Positions 18,113-28,300 of a stretch of DNA of 64,000 bases are shown here, in pieces. Numbering within the stretch: position 1 is the stretch's first letter; each line of letters starts with the position of its first letter. Under the pieces are notes generated by a model. The model worked only from the letters and a program-made list of their open reading frames with translations, was not told where the DNA came from and searched no databases. Both the position numbers and the translations under genes were made by a program. Source of the DNA: Owenweeksia sp048267305 (GTDB taxonomy: Bacteria > Bacteroidota > Bacteroidia > Flavobacteriales > Schleiferiaceae); contig JBLWXT010000003.1 of assembly GCA_048267305.1 (NCBI GenBank), forward strand, positions 62,001 to 126,000, read 5' to 3'.

Positions 18113-19453
18113 CTAAAAGCTTCGGTTGGGATCAAATTGCTCCAGATAATCAGCAACCCTGCGCACAAACATTCCGCCTAAAGCGCCATCCACCACACGG
18201 TGGTCATAGCTATGTGACAAGAACATTTTATAACGGATACCGATAAAGTCTCCCTCGGGTGTTTCTATTACCGCTGGCTTTTTATTAATACTACCTGTGG
18301 CCATAATGGCTACTTGCGGCTGGTTAATAATAGGAGTGCCCAATACATTGCCAAAAGTACCCACATTGGTTACTGTGTAGGTTCCTCCTGAAATATCATC
18401 GGGTTTCAACTGATTGTTACGCGCGCGATTGGCCAGGTCATTCACCTTTTTGGTAAGTCCTACAAGGTTATACTGATCGGCATCGTGGATTACTGGAACA
18501 ATAAGGTTTCCACTAGGGAGAGCAGCTGCCATGCCAATGTTAATGTGTTTCTTTTTGATGAGGTTGTTGCCATCAACAGAAATATTAATCATTGGGAAAT
18601 CCTTGATAGCCTTAACAATGGCCTCAATAAATATAGGGGTAAAGGTGATGTTTTCACCTTCGCGCTTCATAAAGTCATTTTTGATTTTCTTTCTCCAGTT
18701 CCAGATGTTGGTTACATCGGCTTCTACAAAAGAAGTTACGTGTGGAGAGGTGCTTTTAGACATTACCATGTGGTCCGCAATCTTTCTGCGCATGCGGTCC
18801 ATTTCAATAATTTCGTCATCGCCACCAATGGAAACCGGAGCGGCAGGTCTGCCTGGAGCAACTGGTGCAGGAGCAGCCTTGGGCTGAGGAGCGGGAGCAG
18901 CTTGAGTGCCACCACCTGATGTACGGTTTTGTACAAATGCCAGGATATCACTTTTGGTAACACGTCCTTCGGCACCGCTACCATTTATGGTATCGAGTTC
19001 TTCTACGGCTACGCCTTCTTCCTTGGCGATGCTGCGTACTAATGGTGAGTAAAAACGTCCGTTGGAGCTGCGCGGAACATCTGCTGTATCCTTAGCGGCA
19101 GTAACCAAACTCTGAGCATTGGCAACAGCGGCAGGCTCTTTTGAGGCAGGGGCTTCTGCCTTGGCGGGAGATGAGCCATTCATGGAAGGGGCATCAGCAC
19201 CTGCAGCAGCGGCTTCGGTTTCGATGATGGCAATAACCTCACCCACCTTTACTACATCATCTTCACCAAATAGTTTCTTTTTAAGGACACCCTCGGTAGG
19301 AGATGGCACTTCGCTATCTACCTTATCGGTGGCAATTTCCAGTACCGATTCTTCCAGTTCAATGGTTTCGCCTTCTTCCTTCAACCATTTAATGATGGTA
19401 GCCTCGGCTACACTTTCACCCATTTTGGGCATTATCAGTTCCACTTGTGCCAT
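18113..19453 (-). CDS. 2-oxoacid dehydrogenase E2 (dihydrolipoamide acyltransferase)
   Basis: A 446-residue core subunit that carries acyl groups on lipoate and passes them to CoA. One lipoyl domain occupies residues 1-77 with the lipoylated K44 (ATDKVDSE). An A/P/E-rich linker leads to a peripheral subunit-binding domain (about 132-170; SPLVRSIAKEEGV, GAEGRVTKSDIL), a second A/P-rich linker, and the catalytic domain from about 215, ending with SHSYDHRVVDG (H418, D422). The sequence fits branched-chain or pyruvate-type E2. The likely partner is the fused E1 encoded at 58363-60777; no E3 is in the window. An exact -7 element lies upstream. Confidence 0.92.
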   Translation of the reverse strand: MAQVELIMPKMGESVAEATIIKWLKEEGETIELEESVLEIATDKVDSEVPSPTEGVLKKKLFGEDDVVKVGEVIAIIETEAAAAGADAPSMNGSSPAKAEAPASKEPAAVANAQSLVTAAKDTADVPRSSNGRFYSPLVRSIAKEEGVAVEELDTINGSGAEGRVTKSDILAFVQNRTSGGGTQAAPAPQPKAAPAPVAPGRPAAPVSIGGDDEIIEMDRMRRKIADHMVMSKSTSPHVTSFVEADVTNIWNWRKKIKNDFMKREGENITFTPIFIEAIVKAIKDFPMINISVDGNNLIKKKHINIGMAAALPSGNLIVPVIHDADQYNLVGLTKKVNDLANRARNNQLKPDDISGGTYTVTNVGTFGNVLGTPIINQPQVAIMATGSINKKPAVIETPEGDFIGIRYKMFLSHSYDHRVVDGALGGMFVRRVADYLEQFDPNRSF

Positions 19454-19496
19454 ATTATATGGTATATGTTTTTTGTTTATTTCCGCTAAGGGATGG

Positions 19497-19504
19497 CAAA
19501 GGTA
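19497..19504 (-). promoter_or_regulatory. -7 element (TACCTTTG) for the E2 gene
   Basis: An exact TAnnTTTG match on the minus strand about 43 bases before the ATG at 19453. No clear -33 TTG. Confidence 0.5.
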
Positions 19505-19654
19505 AAAAACAGGGGGGATACACGAGGAGCGGTTTGAAGTTTGTTGTTGGTAGTTTTCCTATCCGGGCCTGCAGCACTACTGATAACAAAAAGGGATGAG
19601 CTGCAAATCAACGACAGTCCATAAGCTCCCAACTCTATACTCGCGATTCAAAGA

Positions 19655-21613
19655 TTAATTTCCCAGCGAGCGGTAGCCGTAAATAATAAACTGCAGATCG
19701 TTCCACACGTTGTAGTTCTTCGCGTAAAGCTGATTGATGTGGTTTAGGGCTGTATCGTTATTTTCTTTAAGTCCGCTGCCAAGGGTGGTTTTTATTACTG
19801 AGTTCTTCAGTTTTGGAAGGTGATCTACAGGAATGCGGGCATCGTAGCCCACCCAGGTTTTGCGGCCGGTAAGTACTGAAAATATATTTTTTAAATAGTG
19901 CTGCCTGCGGTGTACCATCCAGATAAGGATAGGAGAGAGTAGCAATAGCAGAAATGCAACGGTAATGTCCAACAACCGTTTAGCGCGCTTATTTGCCGGT
20001 TTGGAAATCTCATTAAACTGTATGGTGTACCAAGAGCCCTGGCTGTCAATAGAGTTGCTGCCAATTACAAATTCACTTTCGGTGGGGGCAATTTTTATCT
20101 CCACTTTAGTGGGGTTTAGTTCCGTCATTTTCTTAAAAATGTCGTTGCCGGAAATATCCCGAGAGCAAAAAATCACTTCGTCAATAGAAAAGATGCGAAT
20201 GATATCGTAGAGATTTTCCACTGTGCCTACATATTTATCGCCTTTAAGATCAGCATCGACAGGAGCCACAAAGCCGAGGTAGGCAATACGCCCGGATGTT
20301 TGCTTTATCAACTGTTCTACCCGCAGAGCCTCATCCAGCTTACCGGCAATAAGTATTCTGCGATTTTCCTGATTAATGGAAATAAGCTGTTTGCCGGAAA
20401 TTTTTTGCAACAGCAACCTCATAATAGGAATAGAGAATACAGCCCAAACGGATCCCAGTAGAATGATGGCCCTTGAAAAACGGTATTGCTCAGGTACCAA
20501 ACTGTAGCCTACTAAAATCACTACACTGCCAATTACAACTCCCTTGAGGATATTGAAAACGCGTGTTGGTTTTTCATAGCCTCCATTGAGATATACCCCG
20601 GCAATCCAGGTGATAACATAAAGAGGAAAGGCTGTCCAGATTAATGTTGTTGGATATTCACCTCCCACCACAAAGCGATGGTTGTGCTCCCAGTATTCCT
20701 TTAAAAAATAGAGCCCCGCTAATAAAACACCTGCATCCAAAAGTGGAATGGCGAGGGCATCAACAAGCCGTTTTACTATAGAAAGTCCGGCCCGAAGGTA
20801 TATCGCCAGTGTTATCATAAAATTGAAAACCCTGGCATAGGTGCCGCTAAAGTGCTTACGCGCAAATATGGCCATGGCCTTGTAAAACACATATACATAG
20901 TTGAGGCTCCCTTTTTTGGTGCTTTCTCCCTTGTAATGTATGATGCTGGTATCGGCCAGATAGTAGTTTTTGTAGCCCGCTTTTATAAGGCGGTAGCTCA
21001 GGTCAATGTCTTCGCCATACATAAAGAATTCTTCGTCCAGAAGTCCGCTTTTTGCCAGTGCTTCGGCCCGCATCATCATGTAGGCACCTGCCAGTATTTC
21101 TATCTCATGATTTTCATCATTACTGAGATGGCCCATGTGGTAGCGGGCAAACTTTGGCGACTTGGGAAAGAGGGATGACAACCCAAAGATCTTGTAGAAG
21201 GAAACCCAGGGGGTAGGCAGTCCACGTTTACTTTCAGGTAAAAAGTTGCCCTTACCATCAATCATCTTTACACCTAGTCCACCCGCATCGGGGTGAGCAT
21301 CCATAAATTTCAGGCTTTCGCTAAAGGTGTTTTCTTCTACTACGGTATCAGGGTTGAGCAGCAAAATATACTCGCCCCTGGCCACTCGCATTGCCTGATT
21401 ATTGGCTACGGAAAAGCCCGTATTTTCTTTATTGGCAATTAGTTTTACATCAGGAAATTTCTCTGCCACCATTTCCACGCTTTCATCTGCGGAAGCATTA
21501 TCCACCACAAAAATCTCGGAATCAATACCGCGCAGGGCAATTTGTACTGAGCGCAGGCACTGCTCAAGGAAGTACTTTACGTTGTAGTTTACTATGATTA
21601 CTGATAGCTTCAT
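19655..21613 (-). CDS. Family 2 glycosyltransferase fused to a polytopic sugar-transferase-like region
   Basis: A 652-residue membrane protein. Residues 1-230 form a GT2 domain: VIIVNYNVKYFLEQCLRS start, VVDNASADES, LLLNPDTVV (N-P-D-T metal site) and YGEDIDLSYRL. Several membrane helices follow (about 260-410), then a Rossmann-like segment (RRILIAGKLDEA) and one more helix before a basic tail (LLLLLSPILIWMVHRRQ). The second half resembles the N-terminal part of polyprenyl-phosphate glycosylphosphotransferases (WbaP/EpsE type) but appears to lack the catalytic C-terminal domain. It probably builds a surface polysaccharide or lipid-linked glycan. Its start overlaps the upstream membrane gene by four bases. 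Confidence 0.82.
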   Translation of the reverse strand: MKLSVIIVNYNVKYFLEQCLRSVQIALRGIDSEIFVVDNASADESVEMVAEKFPDVKLIANKENTGFSVANNQAMRVARGEYILLLNPDTVVEENTFSESLKFMDAHPDAGGLGVKMIDGKGNFLPESKRGLPTPWVSFYKIFGLSSLFPKSPKFARYHMGHLSNDENHEIEILAGAYMMMRAEALAKSGLLDEEFFMYGEDIDLSYRLIKAGYKNYYLADTSIIHYKGESTKKGSLNYVYVFYKAMAIFARKHFSGTYARVFNFMITLAIYLRAGLSIVKRLVDALAIPLLDAGVLLAGLYFLKEYWEHNHRFVVGGEYPTTLIWTAFPLYVITWIAGVYLNGGYEKPTRVFNILKGVVIGSVVILVGYSLVPEQYRFSRAIILLGSVWAVFSIPIMRLLLQKISGKQLISINQENRRILIAGKLDEALRVEQLIKQTSGRIAYLGFVAPVDADLKGDKYVGTVENLYDIIRIFSIDEVIFCSRDISGNDIFKKMTELNPTKVEIKIAPTESEFVIGSNSIDSQGSWYTIQFNEISKPANKRAKRLLDITVAFLLLLLSPILIWMVHRRQHYLKNIFSVLTGRKTWVGYDARIPVDHLPKLKNSVIKTTLGSGLKENNDTALNHINQLYAKNYNVWNDLQFIIYGYRSLGN

Positions 21614-23004
21614 TCAGGTGTCCACGGTTTGCCTAAGGAGTCCGCAAGATAGTGTGCGTTAATTTTTGCGTTGGCCTCGTTTATCTCCGGCAAATAAAAT
21701 ATTTCTTTTCCAGCCTTTTGTGCTTCTTTCAATTCTTGTTCTGTTGCGTAGTAGTCTGTTTGCACTTTCGTGCGAAAATCGGTGCGAAGTTCAATCTCTG
21801 GCCAATACCAACCACCAATGAGGTAGGCAGGTTCTTCTCTGGTTTCCATCCAATTCAGCACTTCACCCACAAACTCTGATTTTACTAATCGCTTGCGATA
21901 GTCAATTATTGCAGGGCCTTGTATGGGATCGAAAAAAACATTCTTAGCACCAGCTTCAAACGTTATGGCCATTTTTGAAGGTGGGCTTCCACGAAAGCCA
22001 CTTTTGTAGTCAAACCCAAAAAGAAAGCAGGAGGCAATGGCGCAAAATGCAAAAATGGCTGTGTCTCTTCTGTGTAACAAGGCTCCCAAATATATTATGA
22101 AGAAGGGGAGGAATGGAATGAGAAATTCTGACTTGAAAGGCAGGCGTATAAACACCGCCAATTGCATTATAAAAATAATGACGAGGCTTAAAAAGAAATT
22201 CTTGGGAAGGCGAACGGTATAATCCTGCAGCATCCAAAAGGTAAGAGGCTTTCTGATGTTTTTGAAAAGGAAAATAACAAGATAGGTAAGCAAAGGAATA
22301 CCCCAAAGCCCAAAAGACAGCTTGTAAAAAACATTGGCCCAACCGGGAAAGGGCGGTTTGTGAAAATCTAAAAACTCGGCTCCGTAGGTGACGATTGGAA
22401 GTGTGTATGCAAGTGCAGCAATGGCTACTGCTACAAATCCCATTTTCAAAGCGGGTTTAAAATCTCTTCGTGCTGACCAGGCCAAAATAGCCCAGGGCAA
22501 GAGGAAGCCCAGATGTGAAATGCGTATCCCCGTGGCTATCCCGATAAGGATACCGGCCAGCCAATACCGTTTGTGCAGTAGTTGTAAAAAGGAAATCAAA
22601 ACGAAAAGCAGCCCGAAATTATAGTCGATAATAAAGGTACCGGCAATAAAAAAAGCGGGTATAAAACTGAAAATAATACTGAGGGCAAAAGGGCGAAGTA
22701 GGTTTAGCTTTCTGCAAATTTGGTAGAAGGTGAGTATGGAAAGGCTACTCACCAAAGCCGTTAATCCATTAAATAAAAGGTAGCTATGGTCTATGGGCCA
22801 TAAGGCTGCCAGTAGCAGTTCGTACAGGGGATGGCCTGGTAATCTTGAAACTTCATAAACCTTGGTTTCCCAGATGATACGTGCATTAAGGGCTTGTGCC
22901 CAGGCATCTTCCTCACGACCATAGCCTGCAAATAAAAAGGGTAGTCTGATGAAAAAATTCCCGAAAAACAGGAGGAGCATTTGGGGCCATCCGCTAGCTC
23001 TCAA
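21610..23004 (-). CDS. Polytopic membrane glycosyltransferase-like protein (GT-C fold)
   Basis: A 464-residue protein with about ten hydrophobic segments. The first periplasmic loop carries REEDAWAQALNARI, an acidic site typical of GT-C enzymes that use polyprenyl-phosphate sugars, and residues 40-65 (YEVSRLPGHPLYELLLAALW) are shared with many uncharacterised Bacteroidota members. The C-terminus is a soluble periplasmic part. Donor and acceptor are unknown. It starts two bases after the recR stop and overlaps the next glycosyltransferase gene by ATGA, forming a three-gene operon. Confidence 0.72.
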   Translation of the reverse strand: MRASGWPQMLLLFFGNFFIRLPFLFAGYGREEDAWAQALNARIIWETKVYEVSRLPGHPLYELLLAALWPIDHSYLLFNGLTALVSSLSILTFYQICRKLNLLRPFALSIIFSFIPAFFIAGTFIIDYNFGLLFVLISFLQLLHKRYWLAGILIGIATGIRISHLGFLLPWAILAWSARRDFKPALKMGFVAVAIAALAYTLPIVTYGAEFLDFHKPPFPGWANVFYKLSFGLWGIPLLTYLVIFLFKNIRKPLTFWMLQDYTVRLPKNFFLSLVIIFIMQLAVFIRLPFKSEFLIPFLPFFIIYLGALLHRRDTAIFAFCAIASCFLFGFDYKSGFRGSPPSKMAITFEAGAKNVFFDPIQGPAIIDYRKRLVKSEFVGEVLNWMETREEPAYLIGGWYWPEIELRTDFRTKVQTDYYATEQELKEAQKAGKEIFYLPEINEANAKINAHYLADSLGKPWTPE

Positions 23005-23006
23005 CT

Positions 23007-23636
23007 TTATGGGTTTTGGTTTTGTGAGATGGAATTTTCATAGGGAACTCGATTGGCAATACTACGTGCCAGAGTAACTTCATCGGCATATTCCAGTTGA
23101 TCGCCAACGGCAATGCCACGTGCTATGGCCGATAGTTTAATATCAAAACCCGCTAACTTTTTATAGAGGTAAAATGTGGTGGTTTCTCCTTCCATTGTTG
23201 TGCCTAGCCCGAAAATAATTTCCTGAGGAAGATTTTGGGTAACGCGTGAAATCAGGGAATCAATGTTCAGCTCTGAAGGACCAATGCCATCCATGGGGCT
23301 AATTACTCCGCCCAGTACATGGTATAAGCCTCTAAACTGTCCTGTGTTTTCAATGGCCATCACATCGCGGATGTCTTCCACCACACAAATCAGTAATTCA
23401 TTACGCGCAGGGTTGGCGCATATTTCACAAATGTTGGTATCCGAAAGGTTACCACAATTGTTGCACTGGTTTACTTTTTCCTTGAGAGCGATAAGGGATT
23501 GAGCCAGCATACTCACATCTTTTTCATCCTGTCGAAGCAAATGAAGGGCCAGCCGCAGAGCTGTTTTTTTACCAATGCCGGGCAGACCTGATATTTCTTC
23601 TACTGCTTTTTCTAAATATTTGGAAGAAAAGTTCAT
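23007..23636 (-). CDS. recR: Recombination mediator protein RecR
   Basis: A 209-residue protein that helps RecO load RecA at gaps. In order: helix-hairpin-helix (GLPGIGKKTALRLALHLL), C4 zinc finger (CNNCGNLSDTNICEIC), and Toprim domain (LLICVVEDIRDVMAIENTG, GLYHVLGGVISPMDGIGP), ending in a Walker-like tail. Length is normal. It is first in an operon with two membrane glycosyltransferases, a combination without evident functional logic. The upstream CATCTTTG differs from the -7 consensus by one base. Confidence 0.96.
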   Translation of the reverse strand: MNFSSKYLEKAVEEISGLPGIGKKTALRLALHLLRQDEKDVSMLAQSLIALKEKVNQCNNCGNLSDTNICEICANPARNELLICVVEDIRDVMAIENTGQFRGLYHVLGGVISPMDGIGPSELNIDSLISRVTQNLPQEIIFGLGTTMEGETTTFYLYKKLAGFDIKLSAIARGIAVGDQLEYADEVTLARSIANRVPYENSISQNQNP

Positions 23637-23712
23637 TCAGTGCTGGAAATGTGGGGTGAAATAGATTAGGTGCAAAGATGTCAAATTTCGTGAAGCCTTT
23701 ATAAATAATAAA

Positions 23713-23773
23713 ACCACATAGACAGATAGGGCTCAATAGAAGCAAACCTTTATGACCTATGTGCCTATGTGGT
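23713..23773. repeat. Imperfect inverted repeat upstream of the first symporter gene
   Basis: ACCACATAGACAGATAGG (23713-23730) pairs with the sequence at 23756-23773 at 16 of 18 positions, around a 25-base loop. Each arm itself contains a repeated CACATAG/ACAGATAG unit. It looks like a dispersed intergenic repeat. Confidence 0.6.
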
Positions 23774-23814
23774 AAATCCTCCTTTTATTTCTTTATTTGC
23801 TCAAAATTTATAGC

Positions 23815-25245
23815 ATGTCGCCCATACTCATTCTCACCATAGTAGCGCTGTATTTTCTTATGCTCATAGGTATTTCGTACCTCACCGGGCGGCAGGATGA
23901 CAATGATGCATTCTTTTTAGGGAATCGCCAAAGCCCTTGGTATATAGTGGCTTTTGGCATGGTTGGGGCCTCATTGAGCGGGGTTACTTTCATATCCGTT
24001 CCGGGTTGGGTGGCAGAGAGCCAGTTTAGCTATATGCAAGTGGTGCTGGGGTATGTGGTGGGATATCTTGTTATTATTAATGTGCTGCTGCCCTTGTATT
24101 ATAAAATGCAGCTTACCTCCATTTATAGTTATTTGGATGAGCGTTTTGGAAGATCCAGCTATAAAACCGGTTCTATATTTTTTCTTATTTCCAGGGTAAT
24201 AGGCGCTTCCTTTCGATTATACCTGGTGGCTATAGTGCTTCAATATGCGGTTTTTACCGAGTTGGGAGTTCCTTTTTGGGTAACGGTATTAATTACTATC
24301 GCACTGATCTGGGTTTACACTTTCAGGAGTGGTATAAAAACCATTATCTGGACGGATACATTGCAAACCACTTTTATGTTGACCGCGGTTATTATGATGG
24401 TGGTGATCATTAAAAGGCAGATTTTTCCGGATACAGGTTTGATTGAATACGTGAGCAACTCTGATATGTCACAAGTTTTCTTTTGGGAGGATTGGAAGGG
24501 AGGCAAGCACTTTTGGAAAAACTTCCTTAGCGGGATATTCATCACTATTGTAATGACAGGATTGGACCAGGATATGATGCAGAAAAACCTGAGTTGCAGA
24601 AATCTGAGAGATGCCCAAAAGAACATGTTTTGGTTGAGTATCACCTTGGTGGTGGTAAACCTTGTGTTTCTGTCGTTGGGAGTTTTACTATATGATTATG
24701 CCGAAATTCAGGGTATTACAGAGGTTAAAGACAAGCTGTTTTCGGCAGTGGCACTTTTCCCGGAAACGGGGCAATTGGTGGCCGTATTGTTTATAGTTGG
24801 GCTCATTGCTGCTGCTTATAGCTCTGCCGATTCGGCCCTTACGGCTCTTACCACTTCATTTTGTGTGGATCTTTTGGACATTAAAAAAATGGAGGCCGAA
24901 AAAGGAAAGCGCGTGAGAAAACTGGTGCATGTTGGATTTTCATTTGTGCTCTTTGTCGTTATTATCATATTTAATTATACGGTTGATGAGAGCGTCATCA
25001 AGGAGCTCTTTAAGGCTGCCGGATATACCTATGGGCCGCTTTTAGGCTTATATGCCTTTGGACTTACCACAAAGATGAAGGTCAAGGATAAGTGGGTGCC
25101 TATAGTGTGCATTGTGTCCCCCATATTGTGTTATATCCTCGATCTTAATTCTGAGGCATGGTTTGGATACAAGTTTCAGTTTGAACTACTATTGGTAAAT
25201 GGAGCCCTTACATTCTTGGGTTTGGTTTTCTTACGGAGAAAGTAG
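23815..25245 (+). CDS. Sodium:solute symporter family protein (SSS)
   Basis: A protein of about 476 residues with 13 predicted membrane helices, importing an organic solute with sodium. The frame is open from a TTG at 23797, but the ATG at 23815 (MSPILILTIV) is the natural start. Family signs are the N-terminal helix followed by GRQDDNDAFFLGNRQSPWY, GMVGASLSGVTFISVPGW (helix 2, sodium site region), and AAAYSSADSALTALTTSFCVDLL near residue 340, which carries the paired S/T sodium ligands. The substrate is not identifiable. It converges with the subtilisin-like protease gene and is preceded by an inverted repeat. Confidence 0.9.
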   Translation: MSPILILTIVALYFLMLIGISYLTGRQDDNDAFFLGNRQSPWYIVAFGMVGASLSGVTFISVPGWVAESQFSYMQVVLGYVVGYLVIINVLLPLYYKMQLTSIYSYLDERFGRSSYKTGSIFFLISRVIGASFRLYLVAIVLQYAVFTELGVPFWVTVLITIALIWVYTFRSGIKTIIWTDTLQTTFMLTAVIMMVVIIKRQIFPDTGLIEYVSNSDMSQVFFWEDWKGGKHFWKNFLSGIFITIVMTGLDQDMMQKNLSCRNLRDAQKNMFWLSITLVVVNLVFLSLGVLLYDYAEIQGITEVKDKLFSAVALFPETGQLVAVLFIVGLIAAAYSSADSALTALTTSFCVDLLDIKKMEAEKGKRVRKLVHVGFSFVLFVVIIIFNYTVDESVIKELFKAAGYTYGPLLGLYAFGLTTKMKVKDKWVPIVCIVSPILCYILDLNSEAWFGYKFQFELLLVNGALTFLGLVFLRRK

Positions 25246-25276
25246 TTTTGGTAAAAACATAAACATTTTAAAAAAT

Positions 25277-25312
25277 GAAGAGGCCGATAAACACATGTTT
25301 ATCGGCCTCTTC
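25277..25312. terminator. Bidirectional terminator between symporter and protease genes
   Basis: A 16-bp perfect stem (GAAGAGGCCGATAAAC and its complement) with the loop ACAT. The minus-strand side has a T6 tract, so it ends the protease transcript well; the plus-strand side is weaker but lies 32 bases after the symporter stop. Confidence 0.88.
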
Positions 25313-25334
25313 TATTTTATCAATTCTCGAATTT

Positions 25335-25366
25335 CAAATATTCAAATATTCAAATATTCAAATATT
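25335..25366. repeat. Four tandem copies of an 8-bp repeat
   Basis: CAAATATT is repeated four times without interruption, followed by a partial copy. The array is bracketed by two copies of AATTCTCGAATTT (about 25322 and 25369). It lies in the 3' untranslated region of the protease gene and is prone to length variation by slippage. Confidence 0.85.
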
Positions 25367-25385
25367 CAAATTCTCGAATTTTCAT

Positions 25386-28300
25386 TTATCTCTTCTTCAC
25401 TACCCTGATGTTTTTAGAGCCTTCAGATGTTTTGATGGTAACCAAATAAACACCATCCGGTAGATCTGAAATATCAAATTTCAGGCTTTCCTGATTTGCC
25501 GTGCTGGCAGCAATTTTCCTAATCACCTTTCCGCTGATTTCACTCACAGATAAAGAGAAATCACCTTTCAGTTGATTGGGCAATTCTACTTTAAACTGTC
25601 CGTCATTTGGATTGGGATAAAGTGAAATGGCAGATAACAGCGCCTCGCTGATACTTACACCAGTGGTGATTTCGATGCTGTCTTTATATACACTTGTTCC
25701 ACAGCTGTTGGTGGTAGTAAGTGTAACCTCATATTTACCAGCAAGAGCATAGGTGTTTTGAGGGCTGCTCAGGTTAGAGGTGTTTCCATCGCCAAAATCC
25801 CATGACCAGCTGGTGGGGCCATTTAGCGTTTGATCAATGAAGTAGGCTGTGTTTAAAATAACAGAGTGGTTATAGTTGCTAATAGGCGTTTCTCCTACGG
25901 TAACATTAAACTGTTTTTTATTGATACCACCGGCATTACTAACCTCAAGGCTGGTAAGCTTAACACCAGCTGTGCTATATGTAACTGTATGTGGCCCGGC
26001 CCCTGTAGCGGTGGCAGGTGTAGCTCCATTTCCAAAATCCCAGGTGAATTTTGAGGCGTTGGTACTACTCATATCACTAAAAGTAAATTGAGTAGTAGTA
26101 CAGCCTGAGCTATCACTGATTGAGTAATTGGCTGTTGGTGCCACAACTGTTGGGTCATACACACTGAAATCATCAATGGCAATGTCTGATTCAAAGTTGT
26201 CTCCGGTTTTGCCATTTATGCGAATTACAACCGTTTGCCCCATATATGGCGCCAGATTGATACTTGCTTTTTTCCAAAGGTTACCCTGCCCACCCGAAAT
26301 TTTGGGGATGATGTTCTTTACTATGCTGTCGCCAATAATTAAATCGGTGCTTAGGGTTCCCATGGCGTTTCCATACATGTGATACCAATACTCTGCAACA
26401 GCATTTTGAGTAGACGAGCTATCCAAAACTATACATGGCGACAGAAGGGTAGCCACACTGCTATCACAGCCACCGGATGCTTCCAGATAAAGATATTTAC
26501 CGCCACTTGTTCCAGGTTTGTGATCTGCACCGGGACCGGTATTATTTGATGGGGTGCCATTGTTGTCTGTTCTCCAGTCGATATCGTCATATTGGCCATT
26601 GGTAACATTTACCCAGCCATTAGGCAATGCACAAACTGTAACTCCACAATCATTGGTGGTACCACAGTTAGAGAAAGTTTCAAAATCATCAAAGAAGGGG
26701 AGGGTTTTACTAACCCCGGTTATTACATTGTAGTTGTTGTTCAAAGTGTCGTTATACCCATTTTGGTCTGTAGCATACTCCACCCACACATCCAGGCTGT
26801 TGTTTCCCGGGTTTAAACTAATGGTGCTGTTGAATGTATGCTGATAGGTTAATCCGGGAAGGATGGTATCTGTAATGGTACTGCTAACTATAGTTCCTGA
26901 ATTAAACTGATATTTAAGATCAAATCCAAAGGCTGTGTCAATACCATTGTTCAGCACTTCAACGGTTACGGGCAGGTTAGAGTTATTAAAGCAATCCGTA
27001 AAGGCACCCAATGCCGGAGAAGGGCTTACCATGGCATTTAATTTCAGATCTTCCGTAAGTGCGCAGTTGAAGGTGCCCAATGGTTTTTCGATGGCAACGG
27101 CTCTTTTGGCCACACCATTGTTATACATGGCTGCCACGCTATACCAAGCTGATAGTGAAGGATTGTTTTTTCGGATAATAGCCGAGTTGGTGGCGCTCGT
27201 AGTTATGGAGTCCATATACTTTGCTCCCAACCTATATACAATGTAGCCCGTGGCCCCTGGAACACTGTTCCATGTAAGTTTTAATGAATCCGGACATGAG
27301 CTGGCCACTTGCAGATTTGTAGCTTGACGCAAAATGGTAAAGGTTCCGGGTGTTTCGCCTGAAACGCTTCCACGGGTAATTCTGATTTTGGCCTGATCAG
27401 TAGGAGTGGAAGGTATGGTTGTCCACAACAGATGACGTAAAGAAGCATTTGCGGTATTCAAAATGGTATTCCAGCTTGTACCTCCGTCTGTAGAGTATTC
27501 TATTTTAAACGGGGCCGTTCCTTCCGGAGCGTCCCATCTGATGTACTCAAAACTTGTTGGGTCAAAACCTTCGCCACCGGCAGGGTGAGTTACCACAATT
27601 TCATCCATCACAAAAGAATAGGTGATAAAGAATTTTTGAGTGCCACTGGGGATATTAAAGGCACTAACGTCTACTGTAAAGTTTCCGCTTGCCGGGTTTT
27701 CAATGGTTACCTGTTCTACATTGTTGAGACTATCTCTTTGTCTTGTAGCTGCTGCATTAAGGGTTGCGGCATTTGGTCTGGGATCCATTACCCATGGTTG
27801 GTAGTTAGTGGCGTTGTGTGTTACCACCAAATCCAAATCATTTACAAGAGCTCTGGCAGCGATGGTTGATGCTGGAACATCCGGCCAGTAGAGCATAATC
27901 TTCACTTCTTTTACCGTACCCGATGTTGGCATTGGTATCTGGAATGTTTTGCTTCCGCTGGTGCTGCTAATGGAGTCTGTAAGGAAGTTCCCGTTTTCAA
28001 TAACCTCGGCTGCACGCCTGGCATTTAGCCTTCCATAGCCATATATAAAGTCAGGACCAGCTACCCCTAAATCCTCACATGTGTTCATGGCAATGGCCTT
28101 CATAAGTCCTGCATGTGGGTTTGAACTATATGTTTTTTGATAGGCCTGATATAATGTAGCCATAGTACCTGATACCCCAGGGCAAGCCATGGAGGTACCG
28201 GTTTTATTGGCATAAGAGTTTGGGCTGGGTAAATCGGTGGTACTGTAAACTGAAGTTCCAACGGCACCAAGATCTGGCTTAATGCGGCCATCGCTTGCGG

